From positions 1 to 64,000 of the forward strand of contig JAFZUQ010000002.1 of assembly GCA_017618215.1 (NCBI GenBank): DNA of 64,000 nt, written 5' to 3'. Below the pieces are notes generated by a model. That model made no database searches, was not told the origin of the DNA, and was given only the letters and a program-made list of their open reading frames with translations. This DNA comes from Elusimicrobiaceae bacterium. GTDB taxonomy: Bacteria > Elusimicrobiota > Elusimicrobia > Elusimicrobiales > Elusimicrobiaceae. The position numbers were made by a program, and so were the translations under genes. This document shows, piece after piece, positions 43,097 to 52,783 of the stretch. Positions within the stretch are counted from its first letter, which is position 1. Each line of letters begins with the position of its first letter.

Positions 43097-46000
43097 ATGC
43101 ATTTATTTACCGGTTCGCCTTTAGCTTTAAAAAAGCAATTTTTGGATACTCTTGAGCAGTTAAAACAAAATCCGCTTGAGAGGGTGCTTGTCGTTATCCC
43201 CTCAAAACATTTGGAAGCGCGTTTAAAAACGGAATTATGCCAAAAATTATCTTGCTTGGCTGGGGTTAGTTTTATGCCTTTGGGCGCTTTGGCAAGTGAA
43301 ATTAATTCTGCCGCCGCAAATCCACCTTTACCGCTTGCGGAAGATACACCTCTAATTGATTTCAAAATAAAAAATCTTTTAAACAAAAACGGTTTTAGGG
43401 CAAACAGAAGTTTGGCAATTTGTTTTAAAAATTCTTTCCGTGATTTGATTAATGCCGAAGTAACACCTGAGGCTTTATCTCTAGTTCAAGAAGATGAAGA
43501 TTTAATTTTAGATGAGCAAAAAACTTATTTAAAACAATTTATTCCGCTTTATAAGGAATTTTTGGAAATTCAAAAAGAACCCGGCAAAAACACTTATAAA
43601 GATTATTTTATTTCCGCAAGGCAAAATGCGGCAAGTAATACTTTTTTAAATTCTTTCAAAAGCATTATTTTTTACGGTTTTTACGACTTAACTTCCTTGC
43701 ATTTTGAACTAGTAAAAGCAGTAATTAACAGTTACACGGATATTACACAGGTTTATTTGCCTTATGAAGAAACACTGGCTTATACTTTTGTTGAACCGGT
43801 TTATAATACTTTGTTTTTGCCTCTTTGCAAACAACATACAAAATTGGAAAGTGAAAATAATTTAATAAAAACTGCGGCAGAAAATATTTTTACACCAAAT
43901 CAACGTTCAACACATGGTGCCGATATTGAAATAATAAAAGTTTCCGGCGAGGGCGAAGTACAAGCCGCCGCAAAAGAAATTTTAAAACTACACAAAGACG
44001 GTTTGGCTTATAAAGATATCGCAGTAACTTTCCGCGGTGAAGGCGGTTTTAACGCAAAAATTTTAGATGTGTTTAGGCAAAATCAAATACCCGTAAATTA
44101 TAATTTTAGTTTCCCATTAATTCAAAAACCTTTTGCCGCTTTTGTGTACAATTTATTTAATCTAGACAGCGGAAATTTTGCAAGGGAAGAAGTTTTGTCC
44201 GTCGTAAATTCCCCGTTTTTTGCGTTTAGGCAAGATGCTTGGGCGGACCTTATACAACAAAGCGGTGTGGAGTGTTCTATCACTCAATTTGAGGAAATGC
44301 TTGATAATAATTCCACAGAACAAAAACAAACGCTGATAGATGTTTTAAAAGAAATTAAAGCGCATCTTAATTTACTGAAACAGGCCGGATCCTTTGAAAG
44401 CCTTGCGCAAAAAGCAAAAGATTTACTTTTAAAATATACTTATGAAAATACACAAACGGAGCAAGCTGAAACACTTAAAAAAATTACAGATATTTTAGAA
44501 ACAATTTCCACTTATTCCAAGACGGGTGAGTGTGCAAAAGACGGCGAATTTTTGGAAGAGTTTTTCTCCCTCTTAAAAGAGGCGAATTTTAATAAGGTAA
44601 GTTCCGCACCAAATGCCGTTGAGGCCGCTGATATTATGAACCTGCGTTTGCAAGATTTTAAAGCAATTATTATCTTGGGTTTAAATGAAGGAGTTTTCCC
44701 TTTAGTTCCGCAGCAAGACCCTGCTTTAAAAGAAGTTTACCGTCAGAGTTTGCGCAAACCTTTAAGGCGCGCTTTGCAAAATATCGGCTACTTAATACAC
44801 ACAACGCAAAACAGATATTTTGAGGAAAACTTTTTATTTTACCTTGCCCTTTCAGCTGCGCAACAAAAAGCAATTTTAACTTATAAGACCAGTGATTTAG
44901 ACGGTAAAACTTTAGTAAAATCTGCTTTTGTTACAATGCTTTTAAATGTGCTTGGCAAAACGGAAGAAGATTTAAAAAGTTTCAGCCGCCGCCCGCTTGA
45001 ACGCCTGAAAAACGATATCGAACAAGAGCTTCTAACTAAAGAAGAAACCGCCGCCTTACTTGCTTTAATTAAACCGGATGCAAGGGAAATTTTAGGAAAT
45101 TTACTTGCAGGAGAAAAAGAAAAACCTTTATTTGAAAAATCTTATTTTGATTTACGGGCACTGTCTTCACAAAATTCTTTAACAGATTTTGACGGTATAA
45201 TAAACGAAAGAGACGCACAAAAAATTTACCCGTCATACTTTTCCCCCTCCGCATTAAGCACTTTATTTGCATGCCCGGCAAAATATCTATTTTACCGTAT
45301 TGCGGGAAAGGAAAAAGATATATTTTTACGAAGTGAAATAGCCTCAAATAAAAAAGGAACTCTATACCACGAAATTTTAAAGGATTTTTATACTTTCATT
45401 AAAACCAAAAAAGACTTTTTATATATTTCTTGGCCTGACATGGAAAACTCATTCAATAACTTTTTAGACACTAGATTTTCAAAATCCACTACTGAAAAAT
45501 ATGGTTTATATCCCTTACTTTGGGAAATTATAAAACAAGAAATCAAGGAAAATTTACTTCAGTTCCTTAAAGAAGATTTGGAAAGAATTCAAAAAACCGG
45601 TTTTGTTCCTAATGATTTTGAATGCCCTGTTAAAAACACCTTAAATATTGAAAACAAACCGCTTGTTTTGCAGGCAATAGCAGATAGAGTTGATAAATCT
45701 GCCGACGGTAAAGAAAGTATTGTTATTGACTATAAAAGCAAAGATAAAGGCATAACAATGGAAAAATTGATTTTTGAAAAAAATACTTTGCAACCACCAA
45801 TATATTTGGAAATTTTAAATAAAGACAATAGTAACTGTTTTTGTTCTGAGGCAGACTTGGCCTTTATTGAACGCAAAATAAAAACTTCGTTTAGATCCTT
45901 AACTAAAGATCAATTTAATACTATTAAAACTAAATTTATTGCTTTGCTTGCTTTTTTAAGGGATTTAGCGAGAAATGGCACGTTTCCCATATATACCGAA

Positions 46001-46141
46001 GATAAAGAATATTGTAACTTTTGTGATTTTAAAGATATTTGCCGCAAAAACCATTTGTCTACGGCAAAACGCGCCGGAAAGAGCGATTATTTTAAGGAGT
46101 TGAGGAAATTTCATTATGTCCCTTCAAGATTTAAACGCTAG
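43097..46141 (+). CDS. addB: AddB-like helicase/nuclease subunit (PD-(D/E)xK)
   Basis: A 1014-residue protein with a degenerate N-terminal helicase-like half and a C-terminal RecB-type nuclease. The latter shows GTLYHEILKDFY (motif with His) and IVIDYKSKDK (Asp, then Lys of DxK). Four Cys for a 4Fe-4S clamp are in CPAKYLFYRI and CNFCDFKDIC, as in AddB. It repairs double-strand breaks together with AddA, whose gene overlaps its end by 26 bases. TATAAT six bases before the ATG; no ribosome site. Confidence 0.9.
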   Translation: MHLFTGSPLALKKQFLDTLEQLKQNPLERVLVVIPSKHLEARLKTELCQKLSCLAGVSFMPLGALASEINSAAANPPLPLAEDTPLIDFKIKNLLNKNGFRANRSLAICFKNSFRDLINAEVTPEALSLVQEDEDLILDEQKTYLKQFIPLYKEFLEIQKEPGKNTYKDYFISARQNAASNTFLNSFKSIIFYGFYDLTSLHFELVKAVINSYTDITQVYLPYEETLAYTFVEPVYNTLFLPLCKQHTKLESENNLIKTAAENIFTPNQRSTHGADIEIIKVSGEGEVQAAAKEILKLHKDGLAYKDIAVTFRGEGGFNAKILDVFRQNQIPVNYNFSFPLIQKPFAAFVYNLFNLDSGNFAREEVLSVVNSPFFAFRQDAWADLIQQSGVECSITQFEEMLDNNSTEQKQTLIDVLKEIKAHLNLLKQAGSFESLAQKAKDLLLKYTYENTQTEQAETLKKITDILETISTYSKTGECAKDGEFLEEFFSLLKEANFNKVSSAPNAVEAADIMNLRLQDFKAIIILGLNEGVFPLVPQQDPALKEVYRQSLRKPLRRALQNIGYLIHTTQNRYFEENFLFYLALSAAQQKAILTYKTSDLDGKTLVKSAFVTMLLNVLGKTEEDLKSFSRRPLERLKNDIEQELLTKEETAALLALIKPDAREILGNLLAGEKEKPLFEKSYFDLRALSSQNSLTDFDGIINERDAQKIYPSYFSPSALSTLFACPAKYLFYRIAGKEKDIFLRSEIASNKKGTLYHEILKDFYTFIKTKKDFLYISWPDMENSFNNFLDTRFSKSTTEKYGLYPLLWEIIKQEIKENLLQFLKEDLERIQKTGFVPNDFECPVKNTLNIENKPLVLQAIADRVDKSADGKESIVIDYKSKDKGITMEKLIFEKNTLQPPIYLEILNKDNSNCFCSEADLAFIERKIKTSFRSLTKDQFNTIKTKFIALLAFLRDLARNGTFPIYTEDKEYCNFCDFKDICRKNHLSTAKRAGKSDYFKELRKFHYVPSRFKR

Positions 46142-49100
46142 AACGACAGCCATAGAAAATAATAGCCAAAATATTATTGTTGAAGCCGGCGCAGGTACGG
46201 GTAAAACCACTTTACTCGTCCGGAAAATGTTATTTTTGGTTTTTGTAAAAAAAGTAAAACTTTCCAGGGTTGTTGCACTTACATTTACCACAAAAGCTGC
46301 GGCTTCTTTAAAACAAAAAATGGAAGAGACTCTTCACAAAGCGTACGAAATACTTCTGCATAATTCTTTCGTCTTAACTGCAACAGATGAAGTTTATAAT
46401 GAGCGTTTACAAAGTGTTAAAAAAGAAGACCAGAAGAAATTTGATTACTTTAGGTCCTTATTTCAAAAGTCCGATTTAAATTTAGACGGTTTATTTGCCC
46501 TAGTTAAAACTGCACTAGAAGAATTACCTTTGTGCCAAATAGGAACGATACACAGTTTTTGTAATTTCTTGCTCAAAAAATATGCAGTAGAGGCTGGCTT
46601 AAGTACAAATATGAAAATTGACGAGGCCGGTGTAATTGACATAATTTTTGATAAATATTGGGCCTTATTTTTAGAGGAAGAATTAACACTGAATTCTACT
46701 AAAAAAGATGTTTGGCTTAAACTCCTAAAAGAAGTTGATTTACAAGATTTGTATTATTTTGCACATAATCTATGCAACCCCGGTTTTGAAGATTATAATC
46801 CCATAAATAACTATACTCTGTTAAGAAAACAAGCACAAAAATACTTACAGGAAGTGGAACTTTTAGTAAAAGAACATCCCACAAATAAAAAAGGCAATAT
46901 GGTACCGCTTTTGAAAACATGTGTTGAAAGCTTAAAACAAACTATTGCTTTTTATGGCGGTGAAAGAAGTGATTTCGCTGAACCGGAATTTCCGTCATTT
47001 CCGGGCAAACTTATAGAACATTGGGAACAAAAAGATTTCGATTTAGCACGGGAAATAGTTACTTTTACGCAAGATAATACCCCTCATAAACAAAAACTTT
47101 TGGCGATGGCTTTCCAGTTGTTACAACCTTTTGCGGCAAAAGTACAAAGAGAGATGTTAAAACAAAATTACTTAACTTTTGATGAAATTATTTTTAAAAC
47201 TCATCATTTACTTTTGAGTAATAGAGCCGTACGCCAAGAAGTTAAACTTTCTTACGATAATATTTTTATTGATGAATTCCAAGACACTGACCCTATTCAA
47301 GGGGAAATAATGTTATTTTTGGCAGAAAAACTTGATACCTTCGCAAACAAATGGCAAGATTTAATTTTAGAGCATGGCAAATTATTTATCGTAGGTGATC
47401 CTAAACAATCTATTTATAGGTTTAGAGGTGCAGATATTTCCGCTTATCAAGAATTTTGCAATTTACTTACAAAGCAAGGTGCACTGAGTTGTGTTTTGCA
47501 AAATAATTTTAGGAGTGCCGGCTGCATTATTGATTATGTTAATAATTTCGGAAAAAACCAAATTAAATTTAAGAAAAACTGCCAAGCAGAGTATCAAGAA
47601 ATTTACCCGAGCAAAGAATTTAATAAAGCAAGTGTTGAGCTTCATTTACATAAAAATTCAGAAGATACAAATAAGGCAAATGCACGCATAGCGCATGCAA
47701 ATTGTATAGCAAAATGGATTTGTGATAATGTCAAAAAAACCGTTAAAAGTGACGGCAACACATTAGATTATAAAGATATTGCTTTGCTCTTACCGACTGC
47801 AACTGATGTAAATATTTTTCTTGATGCTTTAAAGGAAAATAATATTCCATATAATGTGGAAGCAGATAAAAATTTCTATTCTGCACAAGAGATTTTGGAC
47901 CTTATAAATATTTTAAAAGTCCTAAAAAACCCACAAGACAAAATTGCTTTGCTCGGAGTTCTAAGAAGCCCTATATGTTTAATGAAAGACGGAGATTTGG
48001 TAACTCTATCACAGGAAAATAAACTGAATATATATGCTGATGTAAATAATGAAAAATTACAAAACACATACAAAAAATTGAGAGTTTTAATAGATAAATT
48101 ATCTGCTTTAAACCCATTAGAAATTGTGAATGAAATTTTAGACATTTTTAATTTTACAGCTTGCCAAACATTGACATCTTCCAATGAACAAATACTTGCA
48201 AATATTGCAAAATTCAAACAAGTAGTCGCCAAACTTTTTGAAAATGGCTCTTATACTTTAGAACAACTTCTAGACAATTTTGAAACTTATCAAAAGGAAA
48301 CAAATGAAGAATCCAGTGCAATTTTAGCGGAAGAAAACTTTAATGTCATCAAAATTTTAACAATACACAAGGCAAAAGGTTTGGAATTCCCGGTGGTAAT
48401 TTTGACCGATCTCTCTAAGCAATTCAGCCAAGGTAATAATCGCCAAAAAGGGAAAAGCAAAACTTTTTACTCAAGAAGTTTAAATCTAAAAGGTTTAACT
48501 CTTGGTGATATCAAAGACGGAATTGTTCCTCTAATTGAACAAGAAAGACAAGCTCAAGAACTTGAAGAAAAACGCCGCCTTTTATATGTTGCTATGACAC
48601 GTGCTAAAGAGGCTTTAATAATAGTAGATAGTTTGCAGGCCGAAGAAAAAACTTTCACTAAATTTTTAAGTGATAGTGCTTGTTGGCCAAATGAAGAAAT
48701 GCCAGAAAATATTTTAACGGCCAAAGCTTTTTATCATAGCTACAATTTGCCGGAACTACCTACCGAGAAACAAATAAGTGAAGAAAATAAAAACTTTTCT
48801 TTTAACTATCCTGCTTGGATAGAAAATTTTAATAAGATAAAAGCAGAATTTGAAACTTATTTAAAAGATAGCAATTCAATGCAAAGAACAAATACAACGC
48901 TTTTCCCCTCAAAAGAAGTAGAACATGCGATAAAAGTCGGCAGTTTATGCCATAAAATGTTGCAAAATGTTTTTAATAAAACAATGTCTAATTTTGACAA
49001 TGAAGAAGACAAATCTGCCCTTACGGAAGCACAGGAAATCATAAATAATTTCTGCAGAAGTTCTGCTTATAAAGAACTAGAAAATATGGAATTTTTAGCT

Positions 49101-49364
49101 TCGGAATTTCCTATAACAACCCTGCAAAACGGAATAGTAAAAAATGGAGTTATAGACGCATTATTTAAGACTAAAGAAGGAAATATTAGAATTATAGATT
49201 TCAAAAGTGATAAAATAAATATAGTGACTGACAAAACGGTGGAGCCCGAATACTTAAAGCAAATTGCTTTTTATAAAAATGCCTTAAAAGGTTTGTTTAA
49301 AGGAAAGATTGAAAGTGCTTTGGTATATCTCCGCTCAGCAGAAATTTATAAAGTAGAGGAATAA
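46116..49364 (+). CDS. addA: AddA-like UvrD-family helicase/nuclease
   Basis: 1082 residues. SF1 helicase motifs: Walker A VEAGAGTGKTTLLVRK, Ia LTFTTKAAASLKQ, II DEFQDTDPIQGE, III GDPKQSIYRFRGAD, V TIHKAKGLEFPVVIL, VI YVAMTRAKEAL. The C-terminal RecB nuclease domain has GVIDALF and IRIIDFKSDK. With AddB it forms the double-strand-break resection complex. A TTGAGGAAA site sits in the end of addB, so the subunits are co-translated. Confidence 0.93.
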   Translation: MSLQDLNARTTAIENNSQNIIVEAGAGTGKTTLLVRKMLFLVFVKKVKLSRVVALTFTTKAAASLKQKMEETLHKAYEILLHNSFVLTATDEVYNERLQSVKKEDQKKFDYFRSLFQKSDLNLDGLFALVKTALEELPLCQIGTIHSFCNFLLKKYAVEAGLSTNMKIDEAGVIDIIFDKYWALFLEEELTLNSTKKDVWLKLLKEVDLQDLYYFAHNLCNPGFEDYNPINNYTLLRKQAQKYLQEVELLVKEHPTNKKGNMVPLLKTCVESLKQTIAFYGGERSDFAEPEFPSFPGKLIEHWEQKDFDLAREIVTFTQDNTPHKQKLLAMAFQLLQPFAAKVQREMLKQNYLTFDEIIFKTHHLLLSNRAVRQEVKLSYDNIFIDEFQDTDPIQGEIMLFLAEKLDTFANKWQDLILEHGKLFIVGDPKQSIYRFRGADISAYQEFCNLLTKQGALSCVLQNNFRSAGCIIDYVNNFGKNQIKFKKNCQAEYQEIYPSKEFNKASVELHLHKNSEDTNKANARIAHANCIAKWICDNVKKTVKSDGNTLDYKDIALLLPTATDVNIFLDALKENNIPYNVEADKNFYSAQEILDLINILKVLKNPQDKIALLGVLRSPICLMKDGDLVTLSQENKLNIYADVNNEKLQNTYKKLRVLIDKLSALNPLEIVNEILDIFNFTACQTLTSSNEQILANIAKFKQVVAKLFENGSYTLEQLLDNFETYQKETNEESSAILAEENFNVIKILTIHKAKGLEFPVVILTDLSKQFSQGNNRQKGKSKTFYSRSLNLKGLTLGDIKDGIVPLIEQERQAQELEEKRRLLYVAMTRAKEALIIVDSLQAEEKTFTKFLSDSACWPNEEMPENILTAKAFYHSYNLPELPTEKQISEENKNFSFNYPAWIENFNKIKAEFETYLKDSNSMQRTNTTLFPSKEVEHAIKVGSLCHKMLQNVFNKTMSNFDNEEDKSALTEAQEIINNFCRSSAYKELENMEFLASEFPITTLQNGIVKNGVIDALFKTKEGNIRIIDFKSDKINIVTDKTVEPEYLKQIAFYKNALKGLFKGKIESALVYLRSAEIYKVEE

Positions 49365-49366
49365 CT

Positions 49367-49666
49367 ATGTTTGATCTTAAAAAAATTCTTGAACTCAAAA
49401 AAACAATGACCGAAACAAAAAAACGTTTAGATGCAATGGTAATAAAAGAAACTTCACCGAAAGGTTTATTTGAACTTACAATTTCCGGTTCACAAAAAGT
49501 TAGCGAAGTTAAAATTTTAAAAGATTTAAAAGACTGTTCTAACGAAGAGATTGAAAAAGATTTGAAAGAACTCATCAATAAAGCAACTGCTTCTTCACAG
49601 GCATCTGCAATGCAAGCTATGGGAGGCCTCGATGCACTTGGCGGTCTTGCAGGGCTTACAAAATAA
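49367..49666 (+). CDS. YbaB/EbfC-family nucleoid-associated protein
   Basis: A 99-residue DNA-binding protein of the YbaB family: N-terminal helix (KILELKKTMTETKKRLDAM), small beta hairpin (GLFELTISGSQKVSEVKI), C-terminal helix (LKELINKATASSQASAM) and a Gly/Leu tail. It usually accompanies recR or dnaX; here it follows addA by 2 bases with an AGAGG site. A link to recombination is plausible. Confidence 0.85.
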   Translation: MFDLKKILELKKTMTETKKRLDAMVIKETSPKGLFELTISGSQKVSEVKILKDLKDCSNEEIEKDLKELINKATASSQASAMQAMGGLDALGGLAGLTK

Positions 49667-50572
49667 GTGAACAAACTTAAGAAAATTTTACCTAAACTTG
49701 CCTTTGGAACTTGGCCTATAAGCGGTGCAAGGGAGTGGGGTGCTTTTGATGATATCGAAGTACAAAAAGTACTCCATGCCCTGCTTGAGAACAATATAAC
49801 CTGCATTGATACCGCCGCGATTTATGGGCTTGGCGGCGCAGAAAATTTACTTGGTAAATTTTTCAAAGATGTTCCAAGAAAAAATTTTATTTTAACTTCT
49901 AAATGCGGACTTTTACCTAATGAACGTGCAGTTAAATTTGATTTAAGCGCTGTATCTTTACAAACACAAATTGAAGATACTTTAAGGCGGCTAAATACAG
50001 ATTATTTGGATATCTATTTTTTGCATTGGCCTGATAAAAATACTCCGCTTGAAGAAACTCTTATACAAATGGATAAGTTCAGAAAGGAAGGCAAAATCCG
50101 TTTTATCGGGCTTTCTAATTTTACGGAAAATTTAATTAGGCAAGCGGTAAAAATTACTAAAATTGATTGTTTGCAAAATGAGTTTTCTTTATTAAATCAG
50201 GAAAACAAAAAACTGTTTCCGCTCGTCAAAGAATTAGACTTAGCTTTTATGGCTTATGGTGTGTTAAACGGCGGTATTTTAAGCGGGAAGTATAATCAAG
50301 CACCCAATTTAGCAAAAACTGATGTAAGAAGTTTCTTCTACAAATTTTATAAGGGTGAAAATTTCTTAAAAGCTCAAAAAGTAGCAAACTTGCTAAAACA
50401 AATTCATCAGGCTTCTATGGCACAAGCGGCAATAAATTTTGTTTTGAGTTTTGAAGAAGTAACTTGTGCAATTTTCGGTGCTAAAACTTTAAAACAACTA
50501 AAGGAAAATGCGGGGGCGCTCTCTTGGAAATTGACAACGGAGCAAAAGAATTTATTATGCAAAAATTATTAA
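49667..50572 (+). CDS. Aldo/keto reductase
   Basis: A 301-residue NADPH-dependent oxidoreductase starting at GTG 49667, directly after the ybaB-like stop. The AKR tetrad region is visible: Asp in IDTAAIYGLGG (Asp and Tyr), Lys in ILTSKCG and His in DIYFLHWPDK. GLSNFTENLIRQAV and QNEFSLLNQEN follow. The substrate is unknown. Its end overlaps the SPL-like gene by 16 bases. Confidence 0.9.
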   Translation: MNKLKKILPKLAFGTWPISGAREWGAFDDIEVQKVLHALLENNITCIDTAAIYGLGGAENLLGKFFKDVPRKNFILTSKCGLLPNERAVKFDLSAVSLQTQIEDTLRRLNTDYLDIYFLHWPDKNTPLEETLIQMDKFRKEGKIRFIGLSNFTENLIRQAVKITKIDCLQNEFSLLNQENKKLFPLVKELDLAFMAYGVLNGGILSGKYNQAPNLAKTDVRSFFYKFYKGENFLKAQKVANLLKQIHQASMAQAAINFVLSFEEVTCAIFGAKTLKQLKENAGALSWKLTTEQKNLLCKNY

Positions 50573-51831
50573 GTGAAATTGAAAATTATATTAAAGATAT
50601 TTTCCCCCAACTAGGGTTAAATAAAAGCCGTGAACTTGTGCGCCTTGTATTCGAAATCAGTAAAAAAACTAAAAAAACGCCACAGGAAATTTTACTGAAA
50701 GAAAATGCAAAAAATTTTGAACAAACAAAGAAATATTTGATTAATCTCCGTTATAAAAAACCGGGGAATTTGGCTGACATTTATTTGCCTAAACTTGATT
50801 TAAATTTTACTCCGCAAGCAAATTTGGAAGAAAAAATTTTTAACCCGCAAAATATTTTTATTGAAGACTTATCTTTAAATTCATCTTTAGCAAAAAGAGT
50901 TAAAGAGAAATTTCCAAACACGAAAATTACTGTTTTTAAAGGCAAATTTCCCTTATTAAAAGAAAGTTACAGTGAGCGTAAAAAAAACTTAATAATTTAT
51001 ACGGAAAAATTTGATTTTTTAAAACCTTGCCCTTGCACCAAAAATGCGAATTGTTGTGGTTATAATTTAATCAATTTAGGTTTTGGTTGTCTGTATGAAT
51101 GTAATTATTGTTTTTTACAACAATACCAGAATTTGCCGGCGATAGCTCTGCCTTCAAATATCGAAGATTTTTTAGCAAAAATCCCGACCGCTACTTTTAG
51201 GCGCGGAATCTTTAACTATATCCGACTTGGTAGTGGGGAATTTACAGATTCCTTACTTTTCGACGATATTACAAATTATTCAACAGATATTATTAAGTTT
51301 TTTGAAGGTCGTCCGGAACTTTTTGAATTTAAAACAAAATCAGTAAATATTGATAATCTACTGAAACTTCCAGCACAAAAAAATATTGTGGTTGGCTGGA
51401 GTGTGAACCCTCAAAATATTATTAATAGTGTTGAACCCCTAACTCCAAGTTTAAAAGACCGTTTAACTGCAGCAGCAAAAATTGCAAAATACGGTTATAA
51501 AGTGGCGTTCCATTTTGATCCGGTAATCCGTCATAAAAATTGGCAGGAAAATTATAAAAATGTTGTTGAGCAGATTGCGAAAATTGTCCCAAAAGACAGT
51601 ATTGTTTGGATAAGCGTTGGCACTTTGCGTTTTAACCGTGAACTGAAAAAATTTATTGAGTGCCGTTTCCCACAAAACATAATTTTAGATGAAGATTTTT
51701 ATTTATCCTTCGACGGCAAAATGCGCTATAGTGACGCAGAACGCCAAGAAGCATATGATTTTCTTAAGCCATTGCTTGAAATGACTTTCCCCAATACTGT
51801 GGTTTATTTGTGCATGGAAAATCAAAAATAA
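50557..51831 (+). CDS. Radical SAM protein of the spore photoproduct lyase family
   Basis: About 424 residues from ATG 50557 (a TTG at 50524 is possible). The radical SAM cluster motif C-x3-C-x2-C is in GFGCLYECNYCFLQQYQN. Preceding Cys pairs (PCPCTKNANCCGYNL) and the C-terminal VIRHKNWQENY and ISVGTLRF match SPL-like proteins found also in non-spore-formers. A role in DNA photolesion repair is possible. Clustering with addAB supports a DNA-repair theme, but activity is unproven. Confidence 0.85.
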   Translation: MQKLLSEIENYIKDIFPQLGLNKSRELVRLVFEISKKTKKTPQEILLKENAKNFEQTKKYLINLRYKKPGNLADIYLPKLDLNFTPQANLEEKIFNPQNIFIEDLSLNSSLAKRVKEKFPNTKITVFKGKFPLLKESYSERKKNLIIYTEKFDFLKPCPCTKNANCCGYNLINLGFGCLYECNYCFLQQYQNLPAIALPSNIEDFLAKIPTATFRRGIFNYIRLGSGEFTDSLLFDDITNYSTDIIKFFEGRPELFEFKTKSVNIDNLLKLPAQKNIVVGWSVNPQNIINSVEPLTPSLKDRLTAAAKIAKYGYKVAFHFDPVIRHKNWQENYKNVVEQIAKIVPKDSIVWISVGTLRFNRELKKFIECRFPQNIILDEDFYLSFDGKMRYSDAERQEAYDFLKPLLEMTFPNTVVYLCMENQK

Positions 51832-51926
51832 GTTGCCCATTTATGATTGTCTGCAAAAGACAATTAAGTGAAAATTTGGTAAAATATATATGTTAGCCGG
51901 TTTTGGCTGCAAGATTTTACAATTTC

Positions 51927-51998
51927 GCGCCTATAGCTCAATGGATAGAGCACCAGCCTGCGGAGCTGGGGATACAAGTTCGATTCCTGTTAGGCGCA
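51927..51998 (+). tRNA. tRNA-Arg (anticodon GCG), integration site
   Basis: Acceptor GCGCCTA/TAGGCGC, D-arm GCTC-AATGGATA-GAGC, anticodon stem CCAGC/GCTGG with loop CTGCGGA (anticodon GCG), T-arm AAGTT...; discriminator A; CCA not encoded. The last 23 bases recur at 60466-60488 as part of a 167-base direct repeat, so the tRNA 3' end is an attachment site. Confidence 0.94.
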
Positions 51999-52142
51999 CT
52001 TTTTAAGAAAAATCCGCTCTTTTTATGAGAGCGGGTTTTTTTATGTTTTCTCGACGACAAATCACTCAAAATACCCCTTTTTACAAATTATAGAAAATTC
52101 CCCCCTTTTTCGCATCAAAATGGCACACTTTGGACACTATAT
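51976..52142. repeat. 167-bp direct repeat, copy 1 (left end, attL-like)
   Basis: Runs from the tRNA-Arg T-arm through its terminator to the first TTTGGACACTATA motif. It matches 60466-60632 at 164 of 167 positions with no gaps. The mismatches lie just after the tRNA, in the terminator loop and in a C-run near 52100. Confidence 0.93.
52008..52043 (+). terminator. Terminator after tRNA-Arg
   Basis: CCGCTCT pairs with AGAGCGG, followed by seven T. Duplicated with the repeat at about 60498-60533, where one base change makes the stem one pair longer. Confidence 0.85.
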
Positions 52143-52426
52143 TTTTTCAATTTTCTCGACGAGAATTTTGAAAATTTAAGCGATATAGTGTCCATTTTTT
52201 TGTCCAAAAAATCATAAAATGGCAAAAAAGGTCGATGCGCAAAAGAGGCATAGAACTTTTATACTTCTCACTCGAGAAAGTATGAGAAAATGAGCAAAAA
52301 GAACAACAAGAACTATGAAAGACAATGGCACACTTTGGACACTATAATGTATAAGTTCTATTCGCTATCTATATATCGAAGTTAGCAAAATTATAGTGTC
52401 CAAAACTTATACATGTGGACACTATA
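52120..52426. repeat. Cluster of TTTGGACACTATA motifs, left end
   Basis: Five copies or near-copies: plus at 52129-52141, minus at 52184-52194, plus at 52334-52346, minus at 52392-52404, plus at 52416-52426. The copies at 52129 and 52334 sit in a perfect 22-base direct repeat (52120-52141 and 52325-52346). The alternating orientation beside an attachment site suggests protein-binding sites, for example integrase arm sites. The 494-base gap 51999-52492 holds this and no gene that I can see. Confidence 0.7.
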
Positions 52427-52431
52427 TCTAT

Positions 52432-52466
52432 AAAAAAACCGCCATTACTAAACCGTAGAGGCGGTG
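52432..52466 (-). terminator. Terminator after small membrane protein gene
   Basis: ACCGCC and GGCGGT pair, followed by a run of T on the minus strand. It supports the 62-residue gene as real. Confidence 0.75.
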
Positions 52467-52492
52467 TATTTATATGTTTTATGTCAATTCGT

Positions 52493-52681
52493 TTATTTAT
52501 GCTTATTTTCCATAATGGATTCTACTTTGTTCATAAGAAAAACGTTCTCTTGACCAATACCAAAAGCAATACGCTTTAATTCGGTTCTTATGCCACATAC
52601 TTGTGCAATAAATAACAGCGCAATAATCATCCAACATAACTGAATCCAATTAGATGATATAAAAGTACAAACCTTTTTCAT
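52493..52681 (-). CDS. Small single-pass membrane protein of the island
   Basis: 62 residues: short N-terminus, one membrane helix (WIQLCWMIIALLFIAQVCGI), and a soluble C-terminal tail with basic and acidic residues. A GGAG ribosome site sits upstream and a terminator downstream. No family is recognised. Small membrane proteins in defence islands can act as toxins or effectors, but nothing here proves that. Confidence 0.6.
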   Translation of the reverse strand: MKKVCTFISSNWIQLCWMIIALLFIAQVCGIRTELKRIAFGIGQENVFLMNKVESIMENKHK

Positions 52682-52783
52682 AAAAACTCCTATTATTTAA
52701 AAATATTCTTATCTACATTTTACCACATTATAAAAAGCAAAAAGTCGATAGTCTTATCTATTGTGAATATGAATATATGTAAT

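Noticed and set aside
52120..52426. CRISPR array
   Set aside because: The motif is short, in alternating orientation and unevenly spaced; there are no cas genes.
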